Assembly: GCF_013373865.1 (NCBI RefSeq)
Contig: NC_050474.1
Span: 11,930,886 to 11,994,885, forward strand
Reading direction: 5' to 3'
Source: Monomorium pharaonis
Lineage: Eukaryota > Arthropoda > Insecta > Hymenoptera > Formicidae
DNA length: 64,000 nucleotides
Part shown: piece after piece, positions 22,790-35,625 of the stretch
Layout: each line of letters starts with the position of its first letter
Numbering within the stretch: position 1 is the first letter of the stretch
Notes under the pieces: model-generated
What the model saw: the letters and a program-made list of their open reading frames with translations, nothing else
Told to the model about the DNA's origin: nothing
Databases searched by the model: none
Position numbers and translations under genes: made by a program

Positions 22790-24114
22790 GGAGTCCCAGA
22801 GCATACTGGTCACTGTTCATAAAAAGGTAGATGGGATCGAGATGAACATAAAAGTTCAATATTGTTGTGGGTTTGGTCTGCTAATAATCGAGATATAAAT
22901 TTTTTAAATTGTGCGAATGAGAGCGCGCCTTGCGCGCCGAAGGAAGGGCTCGAGCCGCTCGAGCCATAGCACGGCCTATTGTTTCAAGCATTGGCTGTCG
23001 GCGGCGGCGGGGGAAAGAAGGAGAAGCGTAGCGTCGTCGTCGTTCCCACGTCTCGCTGCACCGCGCCTAAGCTCGCGTCGATGGCTGCTACGCATACTCG
23101 CGATTACATGACGAGATTATGAATTATTAATAAAAATAGGACAAATTTAAATCGTAATAAACTTTTGTAAATAAGAAAGTCGAAAGAGAGAAAGCGATGG
23201 AAACGTATGGAACCTGCAAATAGTATAATATTTGCCGCATCAAATTCTCTCATCGTTTTTTATGGAATATTAAATTAACGAAGATTTATCACGATTGATT
23301 CTTTATACATTCTCCTTTCGTAACCATCTTATTAGAAAATTACGAAATGCACGAAATACTATCCCTAATATGCACTCTTTGTAAAATAACACGATAGAAA
23401 AATATTCACGTTTGATCTAACAACTTCAGGATAAATTATTCGATGCAACTTCTATGGTAATTATAAGTAATTAGAGATCAATGTTATGTCAAGTATCGTT
23501 AGTATGGTTAACTAGAAATGATTTTCTCTTGTATATGATAGAGAACTTCGAATTTCTTCTATCGTTAATACATTATAAGTCACTGAAAATCTGTCGTAAT
23601 TAATAATGCAATTAAAGGTAAAAGAAACTCTGAATTCTTTTATTCATTATTGAATTTTTTATTTACTCTTGATTTGTATGTAAAATTGAACTTTGTACTT
23701 TTATACTTTGTAATTTAGCAGGAATATCTTTCTCTCTAAAGTATTTACAGAAACACGATAAACGTCATTTTCAACAACAGTTCCAATCAATATTATTAGA
23801 GTTTCATTAAATGTCATAAAATTTTTTTAACAAGATTACTATTTTTTAACATTTTTAACATTAAACACGATACGACACTCAGAAAGAAAGTATCGTGCTG
23901 ATTATTTATCGCAGTTTTAGTGATAATTTTTGATAATTTTTTTTTCGGTCGTGTGTACACTAAAAATATAAAGAAATGATAATTGTTAAAATTTTATTCA
24001 AATTACACATAATGAAAGTAGAATAGTACAAACTAAAGATGTTGTTAAACGTGGTAATATTTACTGTATTTGTGTACTACGTAGTGCTCGAGAGAGAAAG
24101 AGGGAGGGGGGGGG

Positions 24115-24195
<81 letters not shown>

Positions 24196-25232
24196 GTCAT
24201 ACTAAAATGCGCGAAATACTTATCCATAGTATGTTACACTCTTTGTAATAACACAGAAAAATATTCCCTCTTGATGTAACGATTTCACGATAGCTTAGGC
24301 GATGCTACGATAATTATGCTCAAAAATTAATGTTCAATATCATGTATTGTTAACACAACGAAGGATTTTCTTTTATAACCATAGAAAACTTACAGTTTCT
24401 TCTACCTTTAATTGCATTATTAATTACGACAGATTTTCAGTGACTTATAATATATTAACGATAGAAGAAATTCGAAGTTCTCTATCATATACAAGAGAAA
24501 ATCATTTCTAGTTAACCATTCTAACGATACTTGACATAACATTGATCTCTAATTACCTATAATTACCGTAGAAGTTGCATCGAATAATTTATCCTGAAGT
24601 CGTTAGATCAAACGTGAATATTTTTCTATCATGTTATTTTACAAAGAGTGCATATTAGGGATAGTATTTCGTGCATTTCGTAATTTTCTAATAAGATGGT
24701 TACGAAAGGAGAATGTATAAAGAATCAATCGTGATAAATCTTCGTTAATTTAATATTCCATAAAAAACGATGAGAGAATTTGATGCGGCAAATATTATAT
24801 TATTTGCAGGTTCCATACGTTTCCATCGCTTTCTCTCTTTCGACTTTCTTATTTACAAAAGTTTATTACGATTTAAATTTGTCCTATTTTTATTAATAAT
24901 TTATAATCTCGTCATGTAATCGCGAGTGTGCGTAGCAGCCATCGACGCAAGCTTAGGCACGGTGCGGCGAGACGTGGGAACGGCGACGACGCCACGCTTC
25001 TCCTTCCCCCCGCGCCGCCGGCAGCCAATACTTGAAACAGTAGGCCGTGCTATGGCTCGAGCGGCTCGAGCCCTTCCTTCGGCGCGCAAGGCGCGCTCTC
25101 ATTCGCATAATTTAAAAAATTTATATCTCGATTATTAGCAGACCAAACCCACAACAATATTGAACTTCTATGTTCATCTCGATCCCATCTACCTTTTTAT
25201 GAACAGTGACCAGTATGCTCTGGGACTCCCTG
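22787..25232. mobile_element. CAGGG-ended foldback element B
   Basis: Inverted arms of about 860 bp (22787-23640 and 24370-25232) end CAGGGAGTCCCAGAGCATAC and its complement, beside (TA)n. GC-rich islands lie at about 22915-23100 and 24920-25095. The loop holds a GA microsatellite with a G-run. It differs from A and C in both end and island sequence, so it is a separate subfamily. Confidence 0.8.
24104..24194. repeat. G-run plus (GA)n microsatellite
   Basis: A run of about ten G is followed by roughly 38 GA units, in the loop of foldback element B. Confidence 0.95.
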
Positions 25233-25240
25233 TATATATA

Positions 25241-27440
25241 CAGGGTGTAATGTAATCGGAAGCCATCCCGTAATGGGAAGATAGACGGGATCGAGATGAA
25301 CATAAAAGTCCAACATTGTCTTGGGTTAGGTCTATCAACAATCGAGATATAAATTTTTCAAATTGTACGAATAAGAGCGCGCCGTGTGAAGAGCCGAGAC
25401 GCTCGAGCTGTAGCGCGGCCCACTGTGTCGAGCATTGGCTGCCGGCGGCGGGGGGAAAGGAGCAGAAGCGGCACCGCTGCCTGTGCTTCGCCGCCCTCGC
25501 GTCTCGCCGCACCGCGCCTACACTCGCGGCGATGGCCGCTACGCACATTCGCGATTACTTGACAAATTAGGAGTTAGCAGAGATATGACAAATTAAAACC
25601 GTAATAAACTGCTGTGATTAAGAAAGTCGAAAGAGCAAAAGCGATAAAAACTTATGGAATCTACAAATAATCTAATTTCTATCGTAACTGTGAATAAGTA
25701 AATTAATAAAAGTTTTTCGTACATTCACGAAAGAATCTTTCTTTTTCTTAAATATCTTATTTACAGTATCATACAATTCTAACTTTGTTTCTCATCGAAT
25801 TGTGTCGTACTGTTAAATCCTTGATGAAAACATTAATAAAAAATTACCATAAATTCACGATTGATTCTCAAAGTAATAATTTTCTTTTATAAGTGTATTA
25901 TAATATTTGCCGCATCAAATTCTCTCATCGTTTCTTATCGTTTTTCTTTTCATGAAATGTTAAATTAACGAAGGTTTATCACAATTAACATCTATGATTC
26001 TTCATACATTCTCTTTTCGTAAATATTTAATTAGAAAATTACAAAATGCGCAATATATCCATATAATATGTTACACTCTTTGTTCATAACACGATAGAAA
26101 AATATCTCTTGATGTAACGATTTCATAATAGATTATGCCTTCTACGATAATTATGCTTAGAGATCGATGTTCAATATCAAGTATTGTTAATACAAGAAGA
26201 ATTGTCTATCGTTCTCTCGTTTCCTGTTAGGAAAGTATATTTTCTCGTTGGAATATGACAAAATATCTACGGAGACATATCATTGATATCAATGATATCA
26301 CTTCTTGAAATTCTTTTTTTTTATTCAGACAAGTAATGGATTACAAAAGAGTAATCAATTAAATTCTTGTATTTTTTTTTATATCTGTTCTGAATCAATC
26401 AGTAAAAATTACTGTCGTAATTAATAATGTAATTAAAGATAAAAGAAATTTCAAGTTCCCTATCGTTATGAAAGAAAAACTCTTCTTGTATTAACAATAC
26501 TTGATATTGAACATCGATCTCTAAGCATAATTATCGTAGAAGGCATAATCTATTATGAAATCGTTACATCAAGAGATATTTTTCTATCGTGTTATGAACA
26601 AAGAGTGTAACATATTATATGGATATATTGCGCATTTTGTAATTTTCTAATTAAATATTTACGAAAAGAGAATGTATGAAGAATCATAGATGTTAATTGT
26701 GATAAACCTTCGTTAATTTAACATTTCATGAAAAGAAAAACGATAAGAAACGATGAGAGAATTTGATGCGGCAAATATTATAATACACTTATAAAAGAAA
26801 ATTATTACTTTGAGAATCAATCGTGAATTTATGGTAATTTTTTATTAATGTTTTCATCAAGGATTTAACAGTACGACACAATTCGATGAGAAACAAAGTT
26901 AGAATTGTATGATACTGTAAATAAGATATTTAAGAAAAAGAAAGATTCTTTCGTGAATGTACGAAAAACTTTTATTAATTTACTTATTCACAGTTACGAT
27001 AGAAATTAGATTATTTGTAGATTCCATAAGTTTTTATCGCTTTTGCTCTTTCGACTTTCTTAATCACAGCAGTTTATTACGGTTTTAATTTGTCATATCT
27101 CTGCTAACTCCTAATTTGTCAAGTAATCGCGAATGTGCGTAGCGGCCATCGCCGCGAGTGTAGGCGCGGTGCGGCGAGACGCGAGGGCGGCGAAGCACAG
27201 GCAGCGGCGCCGCTTCTGCTCCTTTCCCCCCGCCGCCGGCAGCCAATGCTCGACACAGTGGGCCGCGCTACAGCTCGAGCGTCTCGGCTCTTCACACGGC
27301 GCGCTCTCATTCGTACAATTTGAAAAATTTATATCTCGATTGTTGATAGACCTAACCCAAGACAATGTTGGACTTTTATGTTCATCTCGATCCCGTCTAT
27401 CTTCCCATTACGGGATGGCTTCCGATTACATTACACCCTG
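25241..27440. mobile_element. CAGGG-ended foldback element C, nearly perfect palindrome
   Basis: Arms of about 960 bp (25241-26202 and 26481-27440) are almost perfect inverted copies with a loop of only about 280 bp. It is separated from element B by a single shared TATATATA stretch (25233-25240). The ends are CAGGGTGTAATG and CATTACACCCTG; GC islands lie at 25375-25545 and 27125-27300. The high arm identity suggests recent formation or ongoing arm conversion. Confidence 0.85.
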
Positions 27441-28112
27441 TATATGTATATGTATGTATGTATACATAATTTACATACGATCTCTCCAACAATGAATATT
27501 CCGTTAAAGAGGTTTTACCTCAAGGGCAATAAGTTTATAACGCAAACAATAAATAACGCTTTTTATTTTAGCAGCCCCCCCCCTTCCATCTCATATTAGG
27601 TGCCTGTCTCATAATAGGTGCTTCTCCTTTTTATATTAATATCTGTTTGAATAAAATTGAAATTATATAAATATAAAAATCATATAAAATTCATAATATC
27701 TATTATGTAAAAAATAATTTTTTACGTTTCAATTTCAATTTTCAAATATGCACGTTCAGCGAAATATCATAAGAAAAGTTATTAGTCTTTGCAAAAACGA
27801 AGATCTGCTTGAATAATCATCGTATTAAGTGCAGGCATTTAATTATTAATATATTTTTTATCTAAAACCAGTAGAACACTATGGGATATATATTACATAA
27901 GACATTTTATTTTGATAAATATTTTTAAAAACATGGAAGACACATTCAAATACTTTATACAAATTGCATTGAATGATGGAAAATTAGAGTAAAATAATAA
28001 TAAATTATAGTAAAATTTATTTTTTAAAGTAATTACTTATTTCAAATTGTTATTACAATGTGACATCAAATAGAAAATATTCTTTTATTAAATAAATTGT
28101 ATTCAAAGTAGT
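27441..28112. other. AT-rich spacer, no feature seen
   Basis: Apart from a short TATG-type repeat beside element C and a C-run near 27574, I see nothing in this 670-bp stretch. Confidence 0.5.
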
Positions 28113-28127
28113 GATTAGACATTACTC

Positions 28128-29373
28128 TAAATAGAATAGACTTTATTGCTTCCTTTTCAGGGTTACAAGGCGCTTTTACTCTGCGGAGTGTTCCCAAACC
28201 GCTTACAATACATTAACCCTCATCTCCCGACCGACCTGGCCATATGCGACCTTTTACAATCTATTTCCCCCCACCCCTGCTCGCTGCCCCACTCTCTCCT
28301 CCCAAACCCCCACCTTTACTCCTTCCTCCGGCCCTCCTTTCCAACTCTTCGTCCATCATACCTCTCTGTTGCTTCCTTGATCTCATCTTCTTCGCTCTCC
28401 TCCTTCAGCTCTCTCTCTCTCTCTGTGGGCCTCTCTTCCTTTCTCCTTGTCCTCCTCCCTATCTCTCCCCTCCCTCTCCGTTCTACTCGCACTTCTCTCT
28501 TCTGAGGTTTCCTCTCTCCACTTTTCTCCGTCTCCTCCTTTTTTTTCTCTTTCTCCTCTCCTCTTTGCTCTTTCCAGCATCCTCCATCTTATTCTCCTCT
28601 CCTCCATGGTTAAGTCTCTTCCTCCTCCGCTTCTTACCCCGTGCTCCTCTTCTCCTCGTCGTCTCCTTCTGACTGTCGTCCCTCTTCTCTTCTTCCTCCT
28701 TGGTTTCTTTCTTCCTTCTCTCCCCTCGTCTCTTTTTTCCTCTTCTCTTCCTCACCTCTCACCCTGTTTAGCTCTCTTTATCTCTTCTTTCTGCTCAATT
28801 TCTCCTTTCGCCGCTAACACTGACTTTCCGCCACTGCCTCTGCTTCTATACTCATGTATCACCGACGGATCACGTGTTTTGGAACTCAGCGTTCCCAAAC
28901 TCGCTACCGTCTTTCCCCCTCAATCCTGTCAACCTTGTTCACATCTTCCTATGTTCCCGCCAGGTATTCCGCCATGTCTCTGCTGTCCACACTTTCTTCT
29001 TCTAGATGGCGCTGCTCTTCTTCTCCACTGCTCCACCACCGCGCCATCTCCCCACATCTTCGGACCACGTTCCTTCCATCCTCACTTTTTCTCCTCTGTC
29101 GCCCTCTTCCTGACCTCTTCTTCCCGCACATTGCTTCTATACTCCATGTTAATCTCCTTCGCCTCCGAAATTCTCCGCAACTTCTCTTCTTATTTCTTCT
29201 CTTCTCCGTCCTCCCTTGCTTTCCCTCCAATTGCCCGATCACTCTCCAACTTCCTCTTTCCGAATTTCTCACTCATGCTTTTCACTTTTATCTCCTTCAC
29301 CACTTACTACCTTTTCACTCCGGAGCTTTCTAAATCGCAAACTCTCCCAATCACGCCATCTTCAATTCTCTTC
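28128..29373 (-). mobile_element. Retroposed purine-rich sequence with 15-bp target duplication
   Basis: The direct repeat GATTAGACATTACTC lies at 28113-28127 and 29374-29388 and brackets a 1.25-kb insert. The insert is pyrimidine-rich on the plus strand and purine-rich on the minus strand. On the minus strand its 3' end carries AATAAA (about 28146-28141) shortly before the border, as expected for a retrotransposed transcript or 5'-truncated LINE copy. The long plus-strand ORF (28447-29379) is low-complexity Ser/Leu/Pro and not credible as a protein. The source RNA is unknown. Confidence 0.6.
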
Positions 29374-29388
29374 GATTAGACATTACTC

Positions 29389-30286
29389 ATAATTCTTACA
29401 AAAACTTCAACGAAATAGTAAAACAATATACACGTCGATTGCTCTCATAAAAAAAAATTATTTAATCCATTAACGCTGGGTTAAACGCAATTTTGCAAAA
29501 TGAAAAAGTTGTTTGACTTCGGAAATCTTACTATGTATTCCATGTTCGTGAATTTTGGATACCTTGTGTGTGTATGTGTGTGTGTGTTATGTATTTTTGA
29601 TTATACTTATATTAATTCATATTTTGTAAAAATTAATTAATTTTTTATATATACGTATAATATAAACATTAAATTCACATTATTAAATAAAGAAATCATT
29701 TTATTTTGTTACAGATAAATTCTATATTCAATCTGACGACAAATTCATATTGGAAGGTGAAAGTAAAGAATTTAATAAAGGTTAAATGTTTAATGTAATA
29801 TTTATTAAATTAGAAAAATTATTAGAATTTATTAGAAAAAAACTAAAATAAATTTGAAAGTTAACAATAATAAATTAATTAGTTAATAAGTTAATGAGTT
29901 TATAAATTAAAATATAATTAATTAATTTTTTAGTATTATTTTAATAAATTTATATTATAAATTAATTTAATTCATTGTTATTAATAATATTATCTTTATA
30001 TTTATAGCTTCAAGAAGACGGCAGAGAAACATAAAAAAAATTAATTTCAAGGAGCATTTATATAAATAATATAATTAATTAATTAATTAAAATTGTTAAA
30101 TAAATTATATAAAGAAAATTGAAAGTATTATATATTATCTCAAACTGTTATATATATACACAATATGTTATATATTTTAAGTCATTAAAATATTCTAATA
30201 TTATAATAATAGTGGTAATAATATAACGATAATATGATGAGGATAATATAACGTTATAAGACTTATGTGATATATATATGTTAAAT
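29389..30286. other. AT-rich spacer with two possible mini-exons
   Basis: Two short open pieces follow acceptor-like sites: about 29714-29780 (KFYIQSDDKFILEGESKEFN) and about 30007-30068 (ASRRRQRNIKKINFKEHLYK, stop). They could be terminal exons of a lost gene, but no family is recognised. Confidence 0.2.
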
Positions 30287-33004
30287 CAGGGCCGGCGTGA
30301 CCTTTTGCGAGGCCCGGTTCAAAAATTTTGCGGGGCCAGAATTCACATTCAAATTTTATACTTAAATTTCACAATAAGGAATTATTTATTATAAATACAA
30401 AGAATGTTACATATATTTTTTGTAAGATAAATATTACATAATTTTTCTCGCTTTTTTCGCCGCAAAATCTTTGATTACGTCATCAAAATTGATTAAATTT
30501 GCTACTTCGCTTTCTATTGAAAGAATAGCCAGAGATGTAAATCGGTCTTGGCTTATTAATGACCGGAGATAATTTTTTATTAGTTTCAACCGCGAGAAAC
30601 TACGTTCAGCTGAAGCCACGGTTACTGGCGTAGTTAACATTATTTGTAACGCAATTAATAAATTTGGACATGCTTCCGAAAGATTGTTTTTTATAATATA
30701 TCTTATCGCATCTAAACTCGAATAATTAGCTTGCGTTATTGATCGGAACATCTTAATCTCTTCAAACATTTCAGTTCTGTCCAAATCTCCTTCCAAATAT
30801 AAGTGGAGATCTTGACAACATTTTAGTAAATATTCGTTATCTAAATTTGCAATCTCATTCATATATAAAAAACCAAAAATATTTTGGTAATTTGCATATA
30901 ATTCAAATCTACTTTTAAATGATACTAACGCAGTATCTATTATGTTTAAAAAGTAGTGCATACGGAAATATTCTTCGTCGCTGATTGTCGACGTTTCATC
31001 CTGTCCTTCGTAATCAAATAATTTCCGTTTTTTGCCCCTGTATGATGACTTGAAATTTGGTGCTATGTCTATTTCCTTTGCTGTGATCATGGCTTTGCTG
31101 AATACTGTATTTCTGTATTCCGCAAAGAATACGTTCAGACCTTTTAGATGCTTAGTGGCCAAATCTATTTGCATCTTTTGATTTTGCAATACTTTGCTGA
31201 CGATATTAATTTTTGATAATATTTCGTACCAAATGAATGAGACAGACAATAAATTTAAATTCATTTATCTTTTGCACTATAGACAAAATCTCAATTTTTA
31301 ATTTATTGTCAGATGCGTTGTTGGCAATTTCGTTCAAGGCATTTCGAAATTGGCGAACTTGAAAACGAACAGTCCTTACACTATCAAAATGGCATTCCCA
31401 TCTAGTTTCTGATAATGGTTTAGGTGTAATTTTTTCAACGTGTTTTTTTAAAACATCTCAACGCGATGTTGATGCTGCAAATATCGTATAAATCTTTTGT
31501 AAAACACCAAAAAAATGTATTGCTTAGGTTGATGATTTTGCTATATCTCCCAATAACAAATTCAAGTTGTGACTACCGCATGGTACATAAAACGCTTTAT
31601 GATTTTCACGTAATATATTTGCTTGTACTCCTTGATATATTCCCCTCATATTGGCACCGTTATCATATCCTTGTCCGTGACAGTCAGATATTTTTATTCC
31701 CAACTGATCCAGAATAAGCATGATTGTTTCGAATAGTCCTTTTCCTGTTGTATTGTGAACTATTTCAAATTTGATAAAATGTTCTTTGATTTCAACGTCA
31801 TCGTCTGTTATGTTAACATAACGAAGGACAACCGATAGTTGCTCTTGATGGCTCACATCTGGTGTACAATCCAATAAAATGGAATAGTATTTTGCTCTCT
31901 TTATTGCATCGATAATTACTTTTTGTACTTTATTTGCCATTGCACTTATTAATTCGTTTTGAAATCGAATGAGATAAATAATGATGCCCTTTTATGGCTG
32001 TTCTGTTCAAATGGTCATTTAGAATAGAATCAAATTTTGCAATTAACTGTATTAAACCCAAAAAATTACCATTGTGCGGTGTGTACAAAGTATCGGAACT
32101 TCCTCGGAAAACTAAATTATGTTGCGCCAAATATAAAATAATTGCAGTTATTCTTTGGAAAACTTGTTCGCATCGTGCCGTTTCAAGTTTTAAAAGTTTT
32201 TCGAATTCTTTATCAATTAGATTACCAGTGCGAAAATTTTGTTCAGTCTGAAGCCACTTGTTTATAGCTTGTAAATGTACCGTAGATCGTTCGTGCATTT
32301 AGATTCGTTGTGTTAAATGAGACCAATGGCAAAATCCATCTGCTCCCAATGAAACATCAGTTGTTGAAAATAATTTACAAGCAAAACAGTACACCTTATC
32401 TTTAGATTTAGAATAAATTAGCCATTTTCGTGCTTTCCTTTGCCCATTCGCCAGTATTCTTGTAAAATATGTTGCAGAAAAACTCCTTTTATTTTCGTTC
32501 TTAGGGAAGTTAAATTGATTAACTTGTACAGGACCATGCTAAACTATTAAATTTACTGTTTGTTGTGTTCTTTCAATTGGCCACGTGCTAGGATCTTCAA
32601 TGTCGAAATTCCTGTTTTCTTCTTTTTGTGCTTCAATTTCCATATCTTCAATGTCTTTTTTTTCGATGAATTTCACAATCGCTCGTTTTCCTATTGTTTT
32701 CATTTTCGTCCATTTCTGTTTCGTTGGTGTCTTCTTGTTTTTCCTTCACGGGTGTATTCAACTGTTGCTTTACTTCTTCTAAAGGGATCTGATACATTGT
32801 CGAATGTTCTTTACCTTCGTTTGGCTGTTTTGAATGACCAGTAGTTTCAATTACGTATTTCATAATATTGTTTGTTTGCTGCTTAATATAACCATCCCGC
32901 TGCTTCTTCCTTTTCAGTTTTTCAGCCCCACTCATGTATTTCCTTCCACGATCTCTATCTCTGCTAGCCATAACGGTTCTTAAAAGAAACATATTTCTGT
33001 ACAT
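30287..33004 (-). pseudogene. hAT transposase, TTF/ZMYM type, broken
   Basis: Minus-strand blocks: 33004-32648 (Lys/Arg-rich N-terminus), about 32560-32300 (TTF-type zinc finger: FSATYFTRILANG, VYCFACKLF, GFCHWSHL, HERSTVHLQA across a stop), 32298-31930, 31940-31524 (RNase H-like core: YSILLDCTPDVSHQEQLS, GQGYDNGANMRGIYQGVQ, FYVPCGSHNLNLLL), 31520-31264 and 31264-30434, ending in the hAT dimerisation region (PVTVASAERSFSRLKLIKNY). At least four frame breaks make it inactive. The outer end CAGGGCCGGCGTGACC at 30287 looks like a hAT terminus; I found no matching copy upstream. Confidence 0.8.
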
Positions 33005-34009
33005 AGAAGTTTATGTCTGTTACAAAAATGAATAAAACCACATGCCAAAAAAACAATTATTGCAAAATAGGATAAACTACATATTTCAATAGTTTGTATG
33101 CAGTTAAAACATTTCTATGTTATTGCTTACTTTATCGAAATTTTAACATTTGGGGCGAAATTAATTTAATAATAACGAATTCAAATTCTCAACTAGTTAT
33201 ATGTATTCATTTGTATCAGCGCCATACGTTTTTTCTGTTGGGGCATAATTTCAGTTAGGGTTGATTTTAAGTTAAAAGAAGGAAAATAATTGAAAAAAAT
33301 ATACTTACCAGAGATCAAACGTTTTCGAAATGTATAACAGCAGGTGAGAGATCAAAATGTATATGACACGGTTTATACCACAATATATTACTTTCAAAAA
33401 TATTCGTCGTCTTAAATTCACCGGGACGTAACGATCAGAGTCCTCGCCACGCGTTGAGAGATTGAGTAACGCCCAACGTCGAAGACGGTAGCAATCGGAT
33501 AACCTGATGCGTTTTTGTTTAAATGTTTAAAACGTATGAAACACGATTCAAGATTCGGACAACGAACCGCAAGACGGCAATTGAGACAGAACCACTACGA
33601 ATAAATGTTAGGCGTTGCTATGCCCCGTTGTTATGCAAGTTTGTAGGTGCTGCGACTCAACAGACTTCCAAAATTTGGGGGGGTTTTATCTCAATTTTTT
33701 TAAAAATAGCCACCACTCGGTAACCGATCGCTGTGGCGAATGGGTGGTGAAAAATAAAGACATTGTTAATCTAGTCTGTATTACAGTTGATCTCGACACC
33801 CCACCATCCCAGAATTCCCATTAGAATCGTCGTTGTGGGGGAACTATTGCGGAGCATTTAGTAAAGAAGTCAATAAAGAACAGTACTGTTTTCCCGAATC
33901 TTCCTCTTACTGCTTTTGGCTTATTTGTTGATCACCCTTCATTTCCCTTACGATTATCCGCTGCTTACAATTGTATCATCAAATTAAATATAGTTTATCT
34001 GTGAGCGTC
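33005..34009. other. Spacer between the hAT remnant and the MITE/LINE
   Basis: A mixed-composition kilobase with no supported gene. The expected second hAT end (complement of CAGGGCCGGCG) was not seen by eye. Confidence 0.4.
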
Positions 34010-34524
34010 CCCGTAGGAAAAAATTATGTAAAAAGTACTGCACAAAAAATTGCATATTTTTGTGCATGAATTTCTGCAGTTTTTACAGATTTTTGTACAA
34101 AGTTTTCGCCTTCAGAATTTTTCTTCAGAATATTTTGCAGAATTTTATGTAATGTTTTCCCGTGGGTTGAGTGCCTAGCGGGCGCGTCTCCGGGTGGCGG
34201 ATAGGAGGAAGCCCGGGTGAGAAACCTCGGTCCGGGCCTAAACCCCCGCGTGCCGGGGTGGACCGCCCGGGTAGTAACGGTTATAACCTGCCCCGGCGGG
34301 CGTAAAACCCTGCCCAGGGGGGGGGAAAGCCGATACCGCGGACCAACTCGACCCAAGCCAAGCTGGAAGCTATCGTGGCGAGGGCTGCGTGGCACTGGGG
34401 GAGCAGTGCCTTGAACGATGCCTCTGGGGAACCAGGCGAAACCCCAGAGTATTTAGCCTTACCCACGCATGCGGGGCTCTGCGTGGGTGGACCGTATGTT
34501 TCCCTAGCTGCTCGTGGGAACAAA

Positions 34525-35625
34525 ATGGAAGACGAAATCAAACTTAAACTTAAACTCACTGAGGACACCCCAATGGAGGCTTCGCCCGAGGACTCCGGAA
34601 GGGTGGAAGAAGCAGGATCGGGAGCCGAACGGACCCCTGTGGGCACGGGAAGCACCGAGACTGCGGAGGGAGGGGTGGTTTCGAGTGCTGAGCGGGCCCC
34701 TAGGGGCACGGGAGGCACCGAAACCGCAACGGACGAACCGGCGAAGGAAGAGGATCTTTGCAAAAAGAAACTCTCCGGAGCCGCGAAGAGGAGGAGGGCT
34801 CGGGAGCGGAAGGGGGGGGTTCGGGACCAGGCTCAGGCCGGGACTGGGACTGGGCCCTCGCCGGCTGTTCCGGGGACCTCTTCTTCCTCGTCCTTGACTA
34901 TCCCCCAGACGCCGATTGGGGGGCCTCCGGGGAACTCCGGCAATAAACGCCGGAAGGACCCTGATGGGACCCCGCAGTCGGCAGAAGGGGCGAAAAAGAA
35001 GCAGAGGGTCCAGGGGACCCATGCTTACGTCGACGCCGCGGACCCTCTGACGAGGGTGATTGTCGAGGAGGGGTACCCGGATGCTGCGATGACTGCTGAG
35101 CAGCTGTCGCAGCTGAGGGGTGCGGTCTTCAAGGAGATCCAGGGGATCCGAGAGGGTACCCTGCCCAGATTTGACAGCACCACTCTGAGAGGGGGGGCTG
35201 CGGTGGTGAGGTGCGCGGATGCGGAGTCCCTGAAATGGCTCGAGAGCCGGATCGGGGGCATCGTGCCGTGGGAGGGCGCCAAGCTTGGGGTGGCGGGACT
35301 GGAGGTGCTGCAAAAGCAGTACAGGGCTGCGGTGTGGGTCCCGGGACCTCCCGTGGGCGCGGCTGCGGTCCTGGGGCTGCTGGAGCGGCAGAATCCGGGG
35401 ATCGTTACCTCAGGCTGGCGTGTCTATGCTGAGAATGTGGGGGCTACCTGCGAGGGTAGAAACCTCATTCTCGGCATCCCCCAGTCCAGCGTCAACAAAC
35501 TTAAGGCGCTGGACTTTAGGCCCCATCTTGGGATGGACCGGGTCACTTTTAAAGTGACCGGTCCATCCCAAGAGGGGGCGGGAAAGGGTAGGGAGGGGCC
35601 CGATCCAAAGGTCTCGTCTTCGTAG
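34525..35625 (+). CDS. LINE ORF1 protein, DUF4780-like
   Basis: The frame is open from 34375, but ATG 34525 (MEDEIKLKLKL) is the more natural start; the 50 codons before it look like translated 5' UTR. Residues 1-100 are acidic and Gly/Thr/Glu-rich with a near-repeat (GTGSTETAEG / GTGGTETATD). A basic stretch follows (KKKLSGAAKRRRARERK). The C-terminal ~190 residues (ADPLTRVIVEEGYPDAAM, WLESRIGGIVPWEG, LLERQNPGIVTSGWRVYAEN) look like the DUF4780 domain of insect LINE ORF1 proteins, expected to bind RNA. No CCHC knuckles are seen. Its TAG stop overlaps the first ORF2 codon. Confidence 0.75.
   Translation: MEDEIKLKLKLTEDTPMEASPEDSGRVEEAGSGAERTPVGTGSTETAEGGVVSSAERAPRGTGGTETATDEPAKEEDLCKKKLSGAAKRRRARERKGGVRDQAQAGTGTGPSPAVPGTSSSSSLTIPQTPIGGPPGNSGNKRRKDPDGTPQSAEGAKKKQRVQGTHAYVDAADPLTRVIVEEGYPDAAMTAEQLSQLRGAVFKEIQGIREGTLPRFDSTTLRGGAAVVRCADAESLKWLESRIGGIVPWEGAKLGVAGLEVLQKQYRAAVWVPGPPVGAAAVLGLLERQNPGIVTSGWRVYAENVGATCEGRNLILGIPQSSVNKLKALDFRPHLGMDRVTFKVTGPSQEGAGKGREGPDPKVSSS
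35526..35572 (+). promoter_or_regulatory. Strong hairpin near the end of LINE ORF1
   Basis: CTTGGGATGGACCGG plus TCACTTT pairs with AAAGTGA plus CCGGTCCATCCCAAG, with one bulged G, giving a stem of about 22 bp and almost no loop. It lies 50 nt before the ORF1 stop/ORF2 start overlap. It could aid translational coupling between ORF1 and ORF2. Other LINEs use overlapping stop/start signals and RNA structure for this, but the role here is inferred. Confidence 0.55.

Noticed and set aside
20031..27365. ORFs of 60-127 codons in the GC islands of the CAGGG foldbacks
   Set aside because: Identical peptides appear in all frames and in both arms because the DNA repeats; nothing resembles a protein family.
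28447..29379. 310-codon plus-strand ORF with a TDGSR-like motif suggesting RNase H
   Set aside because: The ORF is low-complexity Ser/Leu/Pro from a pyrimidine tract. The rest of an RNase H domain is missing, and AATAAA plus target duplication place the retroposed sense strand on the minus strand.
30287..34009. A complete hAT element with paired ends
   Set aside because: Only one candidate end (CAGGGCCGGCG) was seen; no complement was found up to the LINE, and coding is broken in several places.
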